64,000 nucleotides of DNA from Diphasiastrum complanatum (taxonomy: Eukaryota > Streptophyta > Lycopodiopsida > Lycopodiales > Lycopodiaceae), in NCBI GenBank assembly GCA_029204225.1, contig CM055092.1:71664395-71728394 (forward strand), written 5' to 3'. The translations under genes were made by a program, and so were the position numbers. Shown in pieces: positions 34,182 to 45,258 of this stretch (positions are counted from its first letter, which is position 1; each line of letters begins with the position of its first letter). The notes beneath the pieces are model-generated. The model had not been told where the DNA came from, ran no database searches, and saw only the letters and a program-made list of their open reading frames with translations.

Positions 34182-35101
34182 TGTTGCGCCGGCGCCTCAA
34201 AGGGCGCTGGGACTTGAGCGGTTTCCCCAACACGCGCTTAAGTCTAACATTCATCCATCATGCACTTACGTAAAAGCCAACTCAGAATCGTAACAAGCTT
34301 AACCATTCAGACTTAAGAAAACTGGAATCCCAACCAACCCGAAAGCCAACTCAGAATCCGTCCCCAAAAGGTAACCAAAGGCAAAGACAAGCCACACATG
34401 AAACCCAAGGCATAGTGGTCGCCAAACTGACCAATTGGCATAGCGACAAGCCCCATGTCGATGACAGGGACCCTTAGGCGCTAGCGACGCAAAAAGGTTG
34501 TAGTAAGGGTCCTTCCACTTGGACCAGTCCCGGAGGCGAAACCGAAATGGTAATCATCCCCAAGGATCAACTTTATTAGATTTGGAAGAGGTTACATTCA
34601 TACATAGACTGACCGGTCTCGGGGCCACCAACACGTGCTGGGCATTGTGCCTGGCTCGTGCTGGTAGAGGGAGCTGAGACCTGGCGACTGGATTCCTGGC
34701 GCTGGTTGAGCTGCCCAAGTTTCTGTCTGCCGGACTCCCCCTATAGTTCTGCTGTGATTCGGCGCACCCCCTCTGGTTTGAAACATAGTGCTTTCTGGTA
34801 AAGCACGCTTTTTAGGACTTAGTTTTTATTTTGCTGATTAAGCCTGGCAAGCCTGGCAGAATCAGTCTAGCTCCCGGACATGGGTCCCGGGAGCCGTCCC
34901 GACGGCCGAATCAACCTGCTTTCCTGACTAGGCCATGACTCGAGCTCCAGAGCTAGCTCATGACTTTGTGACTACTTGACTGGCTCACCACAGGTCGGAG
35001 GCTCAGTCCTTGACATTCTAACTTGCTCTGGGACCTTAGGGAGTGTCACCCCTTTGAGTCTTACAGGGCACGCTGGGTGCACCCAAGTCAGCTTTACAAC
35101 A
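34182..35101 (-). mobile_element. 5' LTR of family D element
   Basis: 920 bp with termini TGTTGTAAAG (35101) and GCGCAACA (34182) on the minus strand. The outer 616 bp repeat almost perfectly at 30151-30766. A diverged relative is the solo LTR at 40879-42022 (shared blocks GGTTACATT, CTCCCCTATAGT, GATTCGGC-CCC, CTGGTAAAGCAC). It abuts copia C coding sequence at 35102, with no matching target duplication visible because the other end is truncated. Confidence 0.9.
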
Positions 35102-36617
35102 CCTCTTCACATATGTGTAGCTCCAAGGACTCTTTCTCTTCTATTGCACCTTATGATGGAGTCAAGAAATCAATATACACTGCAAATGATTTTGAATGTC
35201 CTATTGAAGGCATAGAGAACATTCCCTTAAAGCTTGCATCATCTAAATTTCTTTCTCTCTCTAAAGTTCTTTATGTACCTAAGCTTACTAATAATCTCAT
35301 TAGTGTTGGCCAATTGCTTGATAATGGCCTTGATGTAAAATTCAATGTTGATACTTGCACTATCAAGAAGAATGATGAGATACTTGCATTAGGATCTAGA
35401 TTTGGAGGCATCTATAAACTAGATCCAAATGAGTATGTGAATGCTTGTAATGTTGCTCTTGTGAACAAGCTCTCTATGGAGGAATTATGGCATAGGAGGT
35501 TGGGACATCCCAACTACAGATCCATGCTCTTTATGATCAAAGAGGCCAAAGCTTGCCAAAGTCATTCTCCAAGAAGATCAAGCCTTGTGAGGCTTGTGCT
35601 ATTGCTAAATCTCACAAAAAGCCATTTACAAGATCTTCTATCAAAAGCAAGTATTCTTTGGAGTTAATCCACTCGGATGTGCATTTCTCATCAACTATAA
35701 GCAAGGGAGGAGTCACTTGTTTTGTTACTTTCATTGATGATTTCACAAGATTCACTTGGATATATCTTCTTGCTTCTAAATCTATGGTGTTTGATCATTT
35801 CCTTATTTCAAAGCTTATGTGGAGAAGCAATTCTCATTCAAGATTAAAGCTCTTAGATGTGATGGAGGTGGTGAATATATCTCCAATAAATTTCATGATT
35901 TTTGTGAGCTTGAAGGCATCAAAAGAGAGTTCTCTTGTGCCTATTCTCCATCTCAAAATGGAGTGGCCGAGACAAAGAATAGATCTCTATGTGAATGTGC
36001 AAAATATATGAGAATTGAGGCATCTTTGCCCAAAGATTTTTGGGGAAGCCATTAATTGTGCAAATTATCTTTGCAATAGGCTCCCACATATAGCTCTTGG
36101 AGGAAAGTCACCATATGAAATCTTATATTTGAAGAAGCCTAAGGTTGATCACCTTAGAGTTTTTGGATGCATATGCTTTGCCCATATTCCCTTGGAAACA
36201 AGGAAGAAGGAAGATCCTAGTGCATGCAAAGGGATCATGGTTGGATACTCATCCACCAAGAAGGCCTATAGAGTCGTCTATGAATGCATCACCCATTATT
36301 GATTTTGAAGACAATTATGATGTGACGGGGTCGAGAATTGAAGAAGACTCTCCTCGGATTTTCTGACCAAGAAGATCCATGAGAGATAGATCCGAGCCTA
36401 AGAGGCTCTCATATGTTGACAAAGGCAAGCAAGTGGATCTTGATTCCACTAATTATGTTTTTTATGTCTCTCATGAAGAGCCAAAGAATGTACAAGAGGC
36501 ACTCAATACCAAGGAGTGGTATGATGCCATGAAGCAAGAGTATGATGCATTGATCACCAACAATACTTGGGAGCTTGTGGATCCTCCATCCAACAAGCAT
36601 GTGATTGGTTGCAAGTG
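35102..36617 (+). pseudogene. Copia C GAG-pre-integrase, integrase and start of RT
   Basis: Starts inside the polyprotein, with LKLASSKFLSLSKVLYVP and NNLISVGQLLDNGLDVKF. Then come the HHCC start MEELWHRRLGHPNYRSM, integrase core pieces HSDVHFSSTI, FVTFIDDFTRFTW, RCDGGGEYISNKF and YSPSQNGVAE, then NYLCNRLPHIALGGKSPYE and the RT N-terminus WYDAMKQEYDALITNNTWEL up to HVIGCKW. Frameshifts near 35560, 35820, 36015 and 36290 break it. Gag, protease and the 5' LTR were removed by family D at 35101. At 36617 copia B begins. Confidence 0.85.
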
Positions 36618-36618
36618 G

Positions 36619-36890
36619 AGTTAGAATCAAAGTAGAATCATTGTGCTACTGTACTGTGGATCCTATTTGTGGATAAGGATCAGTTGGCCTCTCCACGAGG
36701 CAAGTCAACGGGACACGCATCCCGCCAATGGCAACCTAGGTCATGCATGGGTTGCCTGAGTGAACAACTATATGTACAGTGTAATTTCGTTTGTGAAATA
36801 CAGTTGCTATGTGAGCTTGCTGTGGAGAGTGTTTTCTATCTGTGTTACTGTGTAGCATGATCTGTGTTCCTGTGCAAAGCAAATTCTAAG
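36619..36890 (+). mobile_element. 5' LTR of copia B
   Basis: About 272 bp with inverted ends TTAGAATC...ATTCTAA, the usual copia TGTTAGAAT/ATTCTAACA termini with the outermost TG and CA mutated. It interrupts copia C RT after GCKW. The primer-binding site starts at 36892. No matching 3' LTR remains; the 3' end of copia B is deleted. Confidence 0.72.
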
Positions 36891-36891
36891 T

Positions 36892-36904
36892 TGGTATCAG
36901 AGCC
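36892..36904 (+). promoter_or_regulatory. tRNA-iMet primer-binding site, copia B
   Basis: A perfect TGGTATCAGAGCC immediately after the LTR. Confidence 0.9.
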
Positions 36905-38186
36905 GTACAAGGAGTTGACACAGTATAGCATCGTCGTTGAAGAGAGCTTCGGGAGAACTGTCTTCTGAGAGTTCGGAGTTTACGGCGGGTTGAAAATGGA
37001 AAGAGAAACACTGGTGCAGAGAGTTTAGCACACAGAAGCTTGGTGAGCTTGAGACTGTGTGAGAATTTAGAGACAAGGGTTGTCGGCTGAATCAGAACAT
37101 CAGCAAACAGAATTTTGAAATTCCGAAGCAGGCTATTCGGTGTTTGCAGTCAGTGTGCAATCAATCAGACACCGTTTGACAAATGGATTGAAGCATTAGA
37201 GTTCTAGCAGTAGGGCAACCTCAGAGCAAGAGGATAGGCTCACTGTGAACTGAAATCCAAGAAGAGATTTGTGAGAAAAACTCTGGTATGGGGTTTGGGA
37301 GCACAAAATCAGAGATTTCTCTCCATTCTGAACTCTTTTTGGAGCTGTAAAAGTTCAAAGGAGGGCACCCTGCTCAGCTAAGCAAAATCACAGAAGGCCG
37401 TGGGCGGTCGTGCATCAGAGAGGGTGCTGAATCGCATTTTGTAAGGCAAGTGAAAACCTTTGTAAAACCATAGCTGGTAAGCAAGAGGAGAAGAGGTCGT
37501 GAAGAGCCCGCAGGCAGATCGGGCGATGTTAAGGAGGGTGGCGACTCAGTGTATAGGAGTGTGTCATGGCTCCAAGGATTTGGTTTAATGCCCAAATGAA
37601 ATCTAGATCGTTGGATCCAGATACAAGATAATCAATGGTAGAAATGAGCTTCCTGTGGGCCGTTGGATTGCTATAAGCCATTAGGTGTTGTAGAAAAGGG
37701 CCTTGAAGAATTGAAGTGTATTTTGGCCTTCAACTTCATTGAAACTTTTCATACTGAAATGGGAGTTTGGTCGCTTCACAAGTGAAGAGTGAAGTTTTTT
37801 CAAGGTGAAGAAACAGTTCAAAAACAAGGAAAATCCTATTTTTGGGTCCTTTGCCCGTTTTGACCCAAACAAAAGGCTATAACCTCCAAATGAAGGGCAC
37901 CCGGACTGTACCTACAAGTACGGTACATTAAAACAGAGTGATTGCAACGGAGAAAGTGTTCGGAGTGTGCCAAAAGTGATTTCACCATTCTACTGGGCAC
38001 GTTGTTGGGAGTTTATGACTGAGTGCATTTCGGAAGGCGACGCCGATTTGGCTTTCGAATTTGTGGAAAAGCGGCGAGTGGCCTGGTAAGAGAAAAAGTG
38101 CAGGTCATTATTTTCAACTTCTGACATCACTGTTGGCCTCGGCATACTGCTTTTAGCCTACGGCAGAAGTTTCAAGCAGTTTTGCG
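36905..38186 (+). mobile_element. Copia B leader, non-coding
   Basis: A 1.28 kb untranslated leader, unusually long for copia. It resembles the sequence before the gag fragment at 8.25 kb in spaced blocks. No open frame has a recognisable domain. Confidence 0.6.
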
Positions 38187-39067
38187 ATGGCAAACATGGG
38201 AGAGTCCATTTTGAGTGAAACTAGCAAATTGGACGGGATTTCCAACTATGCAGTGTGGAAATTCAGAATAAAGAATATACTGATGGAGAAAGACGTGTGG
38301 GAAGTCGTCACAGGTGATGAGAGAAGGCCGCCAAATAAAGCGGATATCAAAGTGTTCGACAAAAAGATGAGAAAAGCCTTAACCTTCATTAACTTGTCAG
38401 TAAAGAATCACATCATTACCCACATTTGTGATGTTGTTACACCCAGACAGGCATGGATGTGCTAAAGGAGCAGTTCGAGACATCAAATCCGTCAAGAATC
38501 ATGTTTCTGAAGTCAAAGTTGAATAGTGCCCGCATGGACCAAGGAGAGCACATTCAGACGGACATGACCAAAATCAAGACAAGGAGGGATGAACTGCATT
38601 CTATTGGTGAGCGCATACGTGATGTGGAACTGGTGCACAATGCATTGTGCGGCATTGCAGAACCCTATCAGATGTTTGTGAGTGGAATAGCATCAAGAGA
38701 AAGATTGCCAACCTTTGACGAGCTCATAGGAATCTTGATGCAGGAAGAGAAACGACGAGAAATGGTGAAAGATAGACGTCAAAATACTGACAATCAGGCA
38801 CTTGCGACACGCCAAAAACAAGGCAAGAAGAAGTCTAAGCAGCAATTTGCCAAGTCTCAGGAGGACGAGGGATCTTCCAGTAAGACCAAGAAGAAAGACA
38901 AGTGCTTCCATTGTGGTAAGAAGGGCCATTGGAAGAGTGAATGTCGCAAATTCCTGGCAGAACAAGGCAAGGGAAAACCAAAGCAAGTAGGTAACCTTGT
39001 CGATGAGGGTGAGATTGAAGACTCTAGCATCTTCATATCTGCATTGTCATCTAATCAAGATGATTAA
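38187..39067 (+). pseudogene. gag: Copia B gag with CCHC knuckle
   Basis: MANMGESILSETSKLDGISN, then YAVWKFRIKNILMEKDVWEV, is the classic DUF4219/UBN2 Gag start. KALTFINLSVKNHIITHI and NPSRIMFLKSKL follow after one frameshift near 38460. The C-terminal part holds RLPTFDELIGILMQEEKRRE, a Lys-rich linker and the knuckle CFHCGKKGHWKSEC at about 38902-38944. Total length is near the ~290 residues normal for this Gag. A TAA at 39065 separates it from the protease. Confidence 0.87.
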
Positions 39068-39218
39068 GCGTGGTATATTGAATCGGGAGCCACAAGAACA
39101 TGTAACAAGAATTGGCTCAATAGCATGAAAGTGTTGGATAATGGAACATCTGTTTCACAAGCAAATGGCGAGGTGTGCAAGATCAAGGGGATAGGCACCG
39201 TTTCAATACAACTACCTG
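39068..39218 (+). pseudogene. Copia B protease, catalytic Asp replaced by Glu
   Basis: AWYIESGATRTCNKNWL occupies the place of the copia protease start, which normally reads W-x-x-D-S-G-A. Here the catalytic Asp is Glu. The rest (SVSQANGEVCKIKGIGTV) is recognisable and ends in a frameshift near 39218. Confidence 0.75.
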
Positions 39219-39860
39219 ATGGCAAAAAGCAAGATGATCAGGGAGGTACTTTACGTACCAGGTTTGAAGAAAAATCTACTTTCTGTTGGAGTCATTACTG
39301 ATCAAAAGTTGAAAGTAGAATTTGCCCATGATCGTTGCTTTGTGAAGGATGTGAACCAAAAGTTCAAAGTTATTGCGGATGGAGTAAGAGAGCCCAATAC
39401 AAAATTGTACAGGTTGAATGCTACAATTAAGGGGCAACATGGACTTGTATCGTCCATTCCATCGCAAACTGAGTTCGGCATAGGCTTGGTCACTTAAACT
39501 TGGGAAGCCTCAGTTTGATGAGGAAATTGGAGATGGTAACAGGATTGCCTACTATAGAAGACCACTTGAAATTGATGTGCGAATCATATGTATATGGGAA
39601 GCAGCATCAAGAGAAGTTCAATAAAGGGGGTGTTGCAAGGGCAAAGAACATCCTGGATTTGATCCACACATATTAATGTGGGCCAATGAGGACCATGTCC
39701 TTAGGTAAAGCCTTCTATTTCATGACCTTTATTGATGATATGTCACGAAAGACGTGGATCTACTTCTTGAAGAAGAAATCAGATGCATTTGACAACTTCA
39801 AGAGCTTCAAAGCATTGGTAAAAAATCAGACAGGTAGGAAGATCAAAGATCATCTAGCCA
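39219..39860 (+). pseudogene. Copia B GAG-pre-integrase and truncated integrase
   Basis: IREVLYVPGLKKNLLSVGVI and FVKDVNQKFKVIA are GAG-pre-integrase. After a shift near 39490, HRLGHLNLGSLSLMRKL and the HTY-CGPM segment start the integrase, followed by FMTFIDDMSRKTWIYFLKK and NFKSFKALVKNQTGRKIK. The core then stops: the second Asp and Glu of the DDE triad are missing, and at about 39855 the reading passes straight into the IN/RT linker. This is a deletion of roughly 200 codons. Confidence 0.8.
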
Positions 39861-40878
39861 GGGAGAGCTACAAAGATCAACAAGAGAGAAGACACAACCT
39901 GAAAGGTATGAAGCAAATTATGCTATCTTATCTAGCATTATTCAAAGCAAAGAACCTTCGACTTATGGTGAAGCGAAGGATGATGACATTTGGGTCAAGG
40001 CCATGGGAGAGGAGATGGAGTCAATTGCTAAGCATAGCACATGAGACCTAGTAGAACCACCAGTTGGCAAGAAACCCATTGGTTGCAAATGGGTATACAA
40101 GACTAAGTACCATGCAAATGGAAGTATAGCAAAGCACAAGGCAAGATTGGTGATCAAAGGGTATGCACAAAGCAAAGGCATCGACTATGAGGAGACCTTT
40201 GCGTCGATATGTAAGTGGAATACTCTACGTCTACTTGTTGCTTTAGCTTCACATTTTGGTTGGACTTTGTATCAAATGGATGTGAAATCTGCTTTTCTGA
40301 ATGGCGAGTTAGAAGAAGAGGTGTTCATGGATCAACTTGAAGGCTTTTTAGCGAAGGGACAGGAAAATAAAGTATGTCGCTTGAAGAAAGCACTTTATGG
40401 TCTTAAACAGGCACCACGTGCATGGTATAGCAGTATTGATGCCTACTTTCGTTCAAAGGGGATGGTGAGAACACACTCTGATCCAAATCTATATGTCTTA
40501 TGCTTTGATGGTATGGTTGCTTTGATTGCTCTTTATGTTGATGACTTGGTTATTACGGGAAATAATCAAGAGATGATAGACATGATCAAGAAAGACCTCA
40601 TGGAACAATTCGAGATGACAGATCTTAGTCTGATGCATTATTGCCTTGCAGTAGAGGTGTGGCAAAAAGGACACGAAGTGGGTTTAACGCAGGTGAAGTA
40701 TGTCAAAGAGTTGTTGCACAAGTTTAGGTTGCAGGATTGCAAACCAGTAAATACTCCTATTGAACCAGGTAAAAAGCTTTCTAAGCTTGATGAGTCACAG
40801 TCATTTGATGCTACGCTGTATAGACAGTTTGTAGGGAGCTTGATTTACCTTACCACGACTAGACCAAATATATGCTAT
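39861..40878 (+). pseudogene. Copia B reverse transcriptase
   Basis: After short broken frames (WVKAMGEEMESI, VGKKPIGCKWVYKTKYHANG) the long frame from 40147 gives VIKGYAQSKGIDYEETFA, YQMDVKSAFLNGELEEEVFM, KKALYGLKQAPRAWYSSID, the catalytic ALYVDDLVITG, MIKKDLMEQFEMTDL and YRQFVGSLIYLTTTRPNICY. It is cut at CY by the family D solo LTR and resumes after 42022 (VVGIVS). RT itself is intact over ~240 residues. Confidence 0.9.
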
Positions 40879-42022
40879 TGTAGCGCAGGCATCCCAAAGG
40901 GAGCCGGGAACCACGACTTAGCTTCCCAGCCTTCAACTCTTGCCATCCAAACCCACTTGACATACAAGCAGCCAACTCGCCAACAATGATCAGACTTAAC
41001 CAACTTGAAGTTCCAAAAACCAGCATTGAGATCCAACCTGGCGCCATGCCAGATCGGGGGTCCCGATGTGGGTGACTTCTCTCCAAGCAAGCCGCCCGAC
41101 ATACATCAAACTTAACCAACTCGAAGCTTCGTTACAAACGAGTAACATCCATTCCAAGCAAGCGATCTGACTTGCATCAGACTTAACCAACTGAAAGCTT
41201 CGTCACGAGCGCTAGAAGCCAACCTGGTGCCACGCCAGACTGGACAGCCATAAACAGGTAACTTTCACCCAAGCAAGCCATCCAACTCAGCCGACAGGTT
41301 ATGGAGACAACCAGTTCCTAGACCAAATGGTCCCGACAGCATACCGCTGGCGCCACGGACCGAATGGTCCCAACGACATACCGTTGGCGTCCTGGGATAC
41401 GACCCTCAGCTATGTGCCAACTTAAAAATTTTGAAGCGGGCTTACAACTGGCGCTTTTACTGAACACTGAAACCTAGAAGGTAATCAGAGTCAGTTTGAG
41501 AAAAATCCCACTTTATTGATAAATCTGAGAAGGTTACATTTCAAGTGTGTGACCGACCCGTCTCCGGGGCGCTAGCATGCCAAGGCGAGAGCCATGACAA
41601 CATTCCAGCAAGGGAGGCTGAGACTTGGTTGGAGCTCGTCCTGAGTTGCAACCCGCACTCCCCTATAGTATTGGTGGGATTCGGCACCCCCCCCCCTCAT
41701 ACCAAGCACTCTACCCAAGCTGGTAAAGCACATTTTTCTCTTTCTAGAATTTTCTCTTTCTAGAAAGTCATTTTCTCTCTCTAGATTTTATTGATCCCTA
41801 GGCTTCCTTTAATCATGCCTAGATCGTGTGAGGTGATTGCACATCAATCTGAGCTCTCTGGACTTTGCTACAACCGATCAAAGATTTTCAGCCATAGGAA
41901 CTTGGCGCCGGCTGGATTCTGGTCACAGTGGCACCGGGAGCAGGAAGGGCGCTGCTGGCGCCAGGGACAATGCTGGTGCCAGTGGCGCCGGAAGTAAAGC
42001 TTATGAAGATAGCTTTACAACA
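40879..42022 (-). mobile_element. Solo LTR, family D, inserted in copia B
   Basis: 1144 bp with termini TGTTGTAAAGC (42022) and TGCGCTACA (40879) on the minus strand. Flanks are GCTAT (40874-40878) and ACTAT (42023-42027), a 5-bp target duplication with one change. Removing the insert restores the copia B frame across the site. No internal region is present, so the element was reduced to one LTR by recombination. It carries family-specific insertions relative to the 920-bp copy, including a GGCGCC-rich part near 41905-41995. Confidence 0.9.
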
Positions 42023-42160
42023 ACTATGTTGTTGGCATTGTAAGTTAGTTTATGGCAGCACCTACGGAAACGCATTGGAAGACAGCTAAATGCATTTTGC
42101 GTTATGTGAAAGGCACTTCAGATTATGGTTTGATTTACTGGAAGCATGATGGTTTACCTG
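42023..42160 (+). pseudogene. Copia B RNase H start
   Basis: Continues the RT frame after the solo LTR: VVGIVS, a stop, FMAAPTETHWKTAKCILRYV and KGTSDYGLIYWKHDGLPE. It ends at about 42160; the central RNase H with the catalytic acidic residues is missing. Confidence 0.8.
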
Positions 42161-42468
42161 AGTGGATCAAGAGGTTATTAATGGAGCTAAAGTGCATCAA
42201 GGAAGATGATGTACCAATGATCAAGTGTGATAACATCTCGGCCAAAGCTCTTGCCAATAATCCCATATTTCATGCAAGAAGCAAGCACATAGAAGTGGCA
42301 CACCATTTTGTGAGAGAAAAGCTTATTGGAGGAGAAATCTATTTGGAGCATGTCAACTCGTCCTCTTGTATTGCCGATCTACCCACCAAGCCTTTGAGCA
42401 AAAGTTCTTTCACCAAGCATAGATCTAATCTTGGAGTTATATCAAGATCAATGCTTAAATCTTCATAG
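42161..42468 (+). pseudogene. Copia RNase H C-terminus (probably copia C)
   Basis: WIKRLLMELKCIKEDD, then IKCDNISAKALANNPIFHAR, SKHIEVAHHFVREKL, GEIYLEHVNSS and LPTKPLSKSSFTKHR, ending in a stop. It is fused in frame to copia B after PEW but is followed by a polypurine tract and an LTR that does not match the copia B LTR. I infer it is the 3' end of copia C, into which B inserted. Confidence 0.7.
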
Positions 42469-42481
42469 ATAATGATAATTT

Positions 42482-42494
42482 TTTAGGAGGAGTG
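42482..42494 (+). promoter_or_regulatory. Polypurine tract before copia C LTR
   Basis: The sequence TTAGGAGGAG lies immediately before TGTGAAGAATTG. It is the expected plus-strand primer for the 3' LTR. Confidence 0.7.
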
Positions 42495-43226
42495 TGAAGA
42501 ATTGAAAAAGATTATCTATGTTAGATATAGGGGTCTTATGATTTTTATATCAAGCATCTAGGTGTAGGATGTTGATAGGAACAAATTTGGCATAGATGGC
42601 AAATTATCCATTTCCACTTGTAATGCCACTATTGAGCCAAAATAGAGTAAGAGTCTAAACTCGTGCCAATTAGAGTGTAGACAAGTGTAATGCTTTTGTT
42701 TGATGAATTCTAAGAGGTCCAATAGGATTTAGAGGTGGAACTATGAGAGGTCCAGTAGAATTTGAGGTTTGCTTGAAAATGGTCCAATAGAATTAAGAGG
42801 TGCATGGATCAATGGTCCAATAGGATTAAGAGGTGGCAAAGTGTGGTCCAATCATAGTTAAGCATAGTGGTAGCTCATGGATCTACTAGTATCATTATAC
42901 TCCTCATTTGGATCTAATTGATATGGAGATTGAGTGGATTTTGAGTGTTATTGGATTTCTAGCTTTCTCTCTCTACCCGAAAGCTCATGATGATTTTCTC
43001 TCTCTACTTGAGGAGAGCATCTTGTTTTTACTTAGATTATTTTTGGAACACTTCCCACACGTGTGAGTGAGAGTTGGAAGTGATTGAATGCATGTAGTAG
43101 TGTGTTTTTGCCATAGAATCAAAGATAGATCTTGAATCTCAATCTAGTCTTGATCTTGGTGCATCTACACACCTTAGGAGATCACAAGTACATGTTGTGG
43201 ACACTCCACACGTGTGAAATCAACAG
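42495..43226 (+). mobile_element. 3' LTR of copia C
   Basis: 732 bp, TGTGAAGAATTG to GAAATCAACA. The U3 part carries five copies of a GGTCCAATAG-type motif (42717, 42749, 42781, 42814, 42845). A stretch TCTCTCTCTA follows at about 42965-43005. A second partial copy of the same LTR follows directly. Confidence 0.72.
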
Positions 43227-43756
43227 TGTTAATGTAATTTGATGAGTGATCAAGTCCAAGTGTTGGCTTTGGTCAAAGGGTCCAATCAAAATTGAGAAAT
43301 CCTCATGAAGGGTCCAATAGAATTGCAAGATGGATGCATCACTTATCCAATAGCATGAGAGAGGCTAGAATTAGGGGTCCAATAGGAAGTAAGCATGGCT
43401 CTCCATGAGTTTTCATATGTACTCTCATTACCAATCATAACCCAATTGAGTTTTTGAGTCATATTGAGTGCAATCAAGTTTTGCTTGTATTTCTTTCTCT
43501 CTCTAGACCCAAGGACAATTTGCTCTATTCTCTCTCTACCCGAGGAGAGGAGCTTGATTTTACTTAGTTTTTTCATGAAGCACTTCTCTTACATGTAAAA
43601 ATACTTTGGTTATCAATCTATGCATCTATCTTTGCCTCTTTGCCTTAGATTATGATCTAGATCTTGGATTTCAATCTACTATTGATCTAAAGTGCATAAG
43701 CTTTACTTAGGAGATCATTCACACACATTAGGGCATTCCCACACGGGAGTTATACA
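43227..43756 (+). mobile_element. Second, partial copy of the copia C-type LTR
   Basis: Starts at GTGTTAATG, corresponding to about base 190 of the preceding LTR, and follows it in order: GGTCCAAT motifs, TTTCTCTCTCTA, GAGGAGAGGAGC, TCTTGGATTTCAATCTA and GGAGATCA. It ends near CCCACACGGGAG without the terminal CA. It is more diverged than a recent duplicate, so it is probably a related older LTR. Confidence 0.6.
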
Positions 43757-44150
43757 AGAAGATATCTACATGATCCAGCCCGAATGATACGTTATGGAAG
43801 GCATGAAGAATCATGTCTGTAGACTCAATAAAGCACTGTACGGCTTGAAACAGTCTGCCAGAGCTTGGTTTCAGAGAATCAACACATTCCTCATTGAACA
43901 AGGATTTAAACCAAGCACTGCTGATTGCAACGTTTATTCAAAGTCGGTGCTGCAATCCTTCATTATCATTACCTTGTATGTTGATGATACGTTGCTCTTC
44001 AACAACAATGCCAATATGGTCAAGGATTCAAAATAGATGTTGTTCTCATAATTCGACATGACTGATCTGGGGGTTCCAAAAAAATCTAGAATGTATGTTT
44101 GTACTATCTATGAGCAACTGAAAGCACTCAGAGAACAAGTGAAAAGGTCC
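43757..44150 (+). pseudogene. Copia RT fragment (element E)
   Basis: KNHVCRLNKALYGLKQSARA, WFQRINTFLIEQGFKPS and the catalytic ITLYVDDTLLFNNN can be read at 43794-44036, then FDMTDLG after stops. It covers about the middle third of a copia RT. No LTR can be tied to it, and it differs from copia B and C. Confidence 0.82.
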
Positions 44151-44229
44151 CAACAAATATTAAAATTTGTTATTTTGTTTCACTCATTTTCAGTTTCTTT
44201 TGCACTTCCAATTACTAATATTTAATCTT

Positions 44230-44848
44230 TTATTTGTGTGTGAATTTTTTAGCGGACATTACAAAGTCACTTCAAGTCCACAGAGAGCAACAGACAACAA
44301 AAAGACAAAAGCTTGCAAAACACCGGAAAAAGTGTTTGGAGTTTTCTCAAAAGTAATTGGGTCTCGTAATCGATGGGATGGATCAAAAGAAAACACTAAT
44401 GCCACATTTGTAAGAGTGCCAAAGAATTTAAATGAAGATAATTTTATTCAAGTTCATTTGGTTGGTGCTCTTATATTCAATGACACTTTGCAATCTAAAG
44501 TGTATTTCAATTATCCAAATGTTCGAAATGATCCAAACTTGACCATTATCATAATTCACAAAATAATAGTTGAATTTGTTGTTCCACAATAGACTGATTC
44601 TTTAAACCTTCTTCATAATGAAGAACGTGAAATTTATTTGGGTTCAAGAAAAAGTCGAAGATCTATAAATGCTGCCAAGGCTAAATCATCTGGTAACCTC
44701 AATGACTTAAAGATCAAGAGTCTCATTGCACTTTTGGCATTGGAAAATAACGAAAGCCATCCATTTTTAATTGCTAAAGTGATTGGCTTCATTCAGAGCA
44801 ACGACACTTTGGCCAAGATTGTATGTGTGCACTAGATGCATACTATTA
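44230..44848 (+). pseudogene. Unrecognised coding region, 5' part, interrupted by gypsy
   Basis: Frame 44167-44592 and, after one stop and a shift, 44638-44835 encode a Lys/Asn-rich protein. It includes SKVIGSRNRWDGSKENTNAT, DNFIQVHLVGALIF, REIYLGSRKSRRSINAAKAK and SLIALLALENNESHPFLIAK followed by VIGFIQSNDTLAKIVCVH. Composition and the long open stretches look like real former coding sequence. The last phrase resembles a small beta-rich domain seen in some plant transposon-associated proteins, but I cannot name it. The gypsy LTR begins at 44849, and the frame seems to resume at 49611. Confidence 0.45.
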
Positions 44849-45258
44849 TGTCCATGTCTTGTATAAGGGAATCAGAATAATTCCTAACGTGGATAGTCGG
44901 TCACTCCAGTTGTATGTGGTTATTAGTTATGTTATGCAATTACAAACGTGGTCGTTTAAGTAATTAATAATCATATGAAGGCCTAGATCTATATTTGGAC
45001 ATAGGGGCACTTACATGGAGATTGACTGCTATAATGCAAGAATTGGAGGTCAATATGTTATTATAGGATTGCATGGGGATCCGAAGAGGATTATTCTCTC
45101 CTCTTGGAGAGAATATATACCATGGAAACTCGCCCATCTCCCTATTGGAATTTCAAATTCATGAGCCATGATCCTCTCCTCTCTTGTATTCATTCACTAT
45201 GGCTTGGGGGGTAAATTGGTTAGGGTATTGACTAGCCTTTTCTTTTTTTTTTGGTTGG
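44849..45258 (+). mobile_element. 5' LTR of family G element, truncated at 3' end
   Basis: TGTCCATGTCTTGTATAAG onward matches 49199-49600 (shared TTAGTTATG, GTGGTCGTTTAAGTAATTAA, GGAGAGAATATATACCATGG, GGGTATTGACTAGCC). Similarity stops at GGTTGGG, after which minus-strand gag sequence follows directly, so the LTR end and primer-binding site are lost. Confidence 0.85.

Noticed and set aside
40859-41190. Several minus-strand frames after the copia B RT
   Set aside because: They lie within the family D solo LTR and overlap in different frames.
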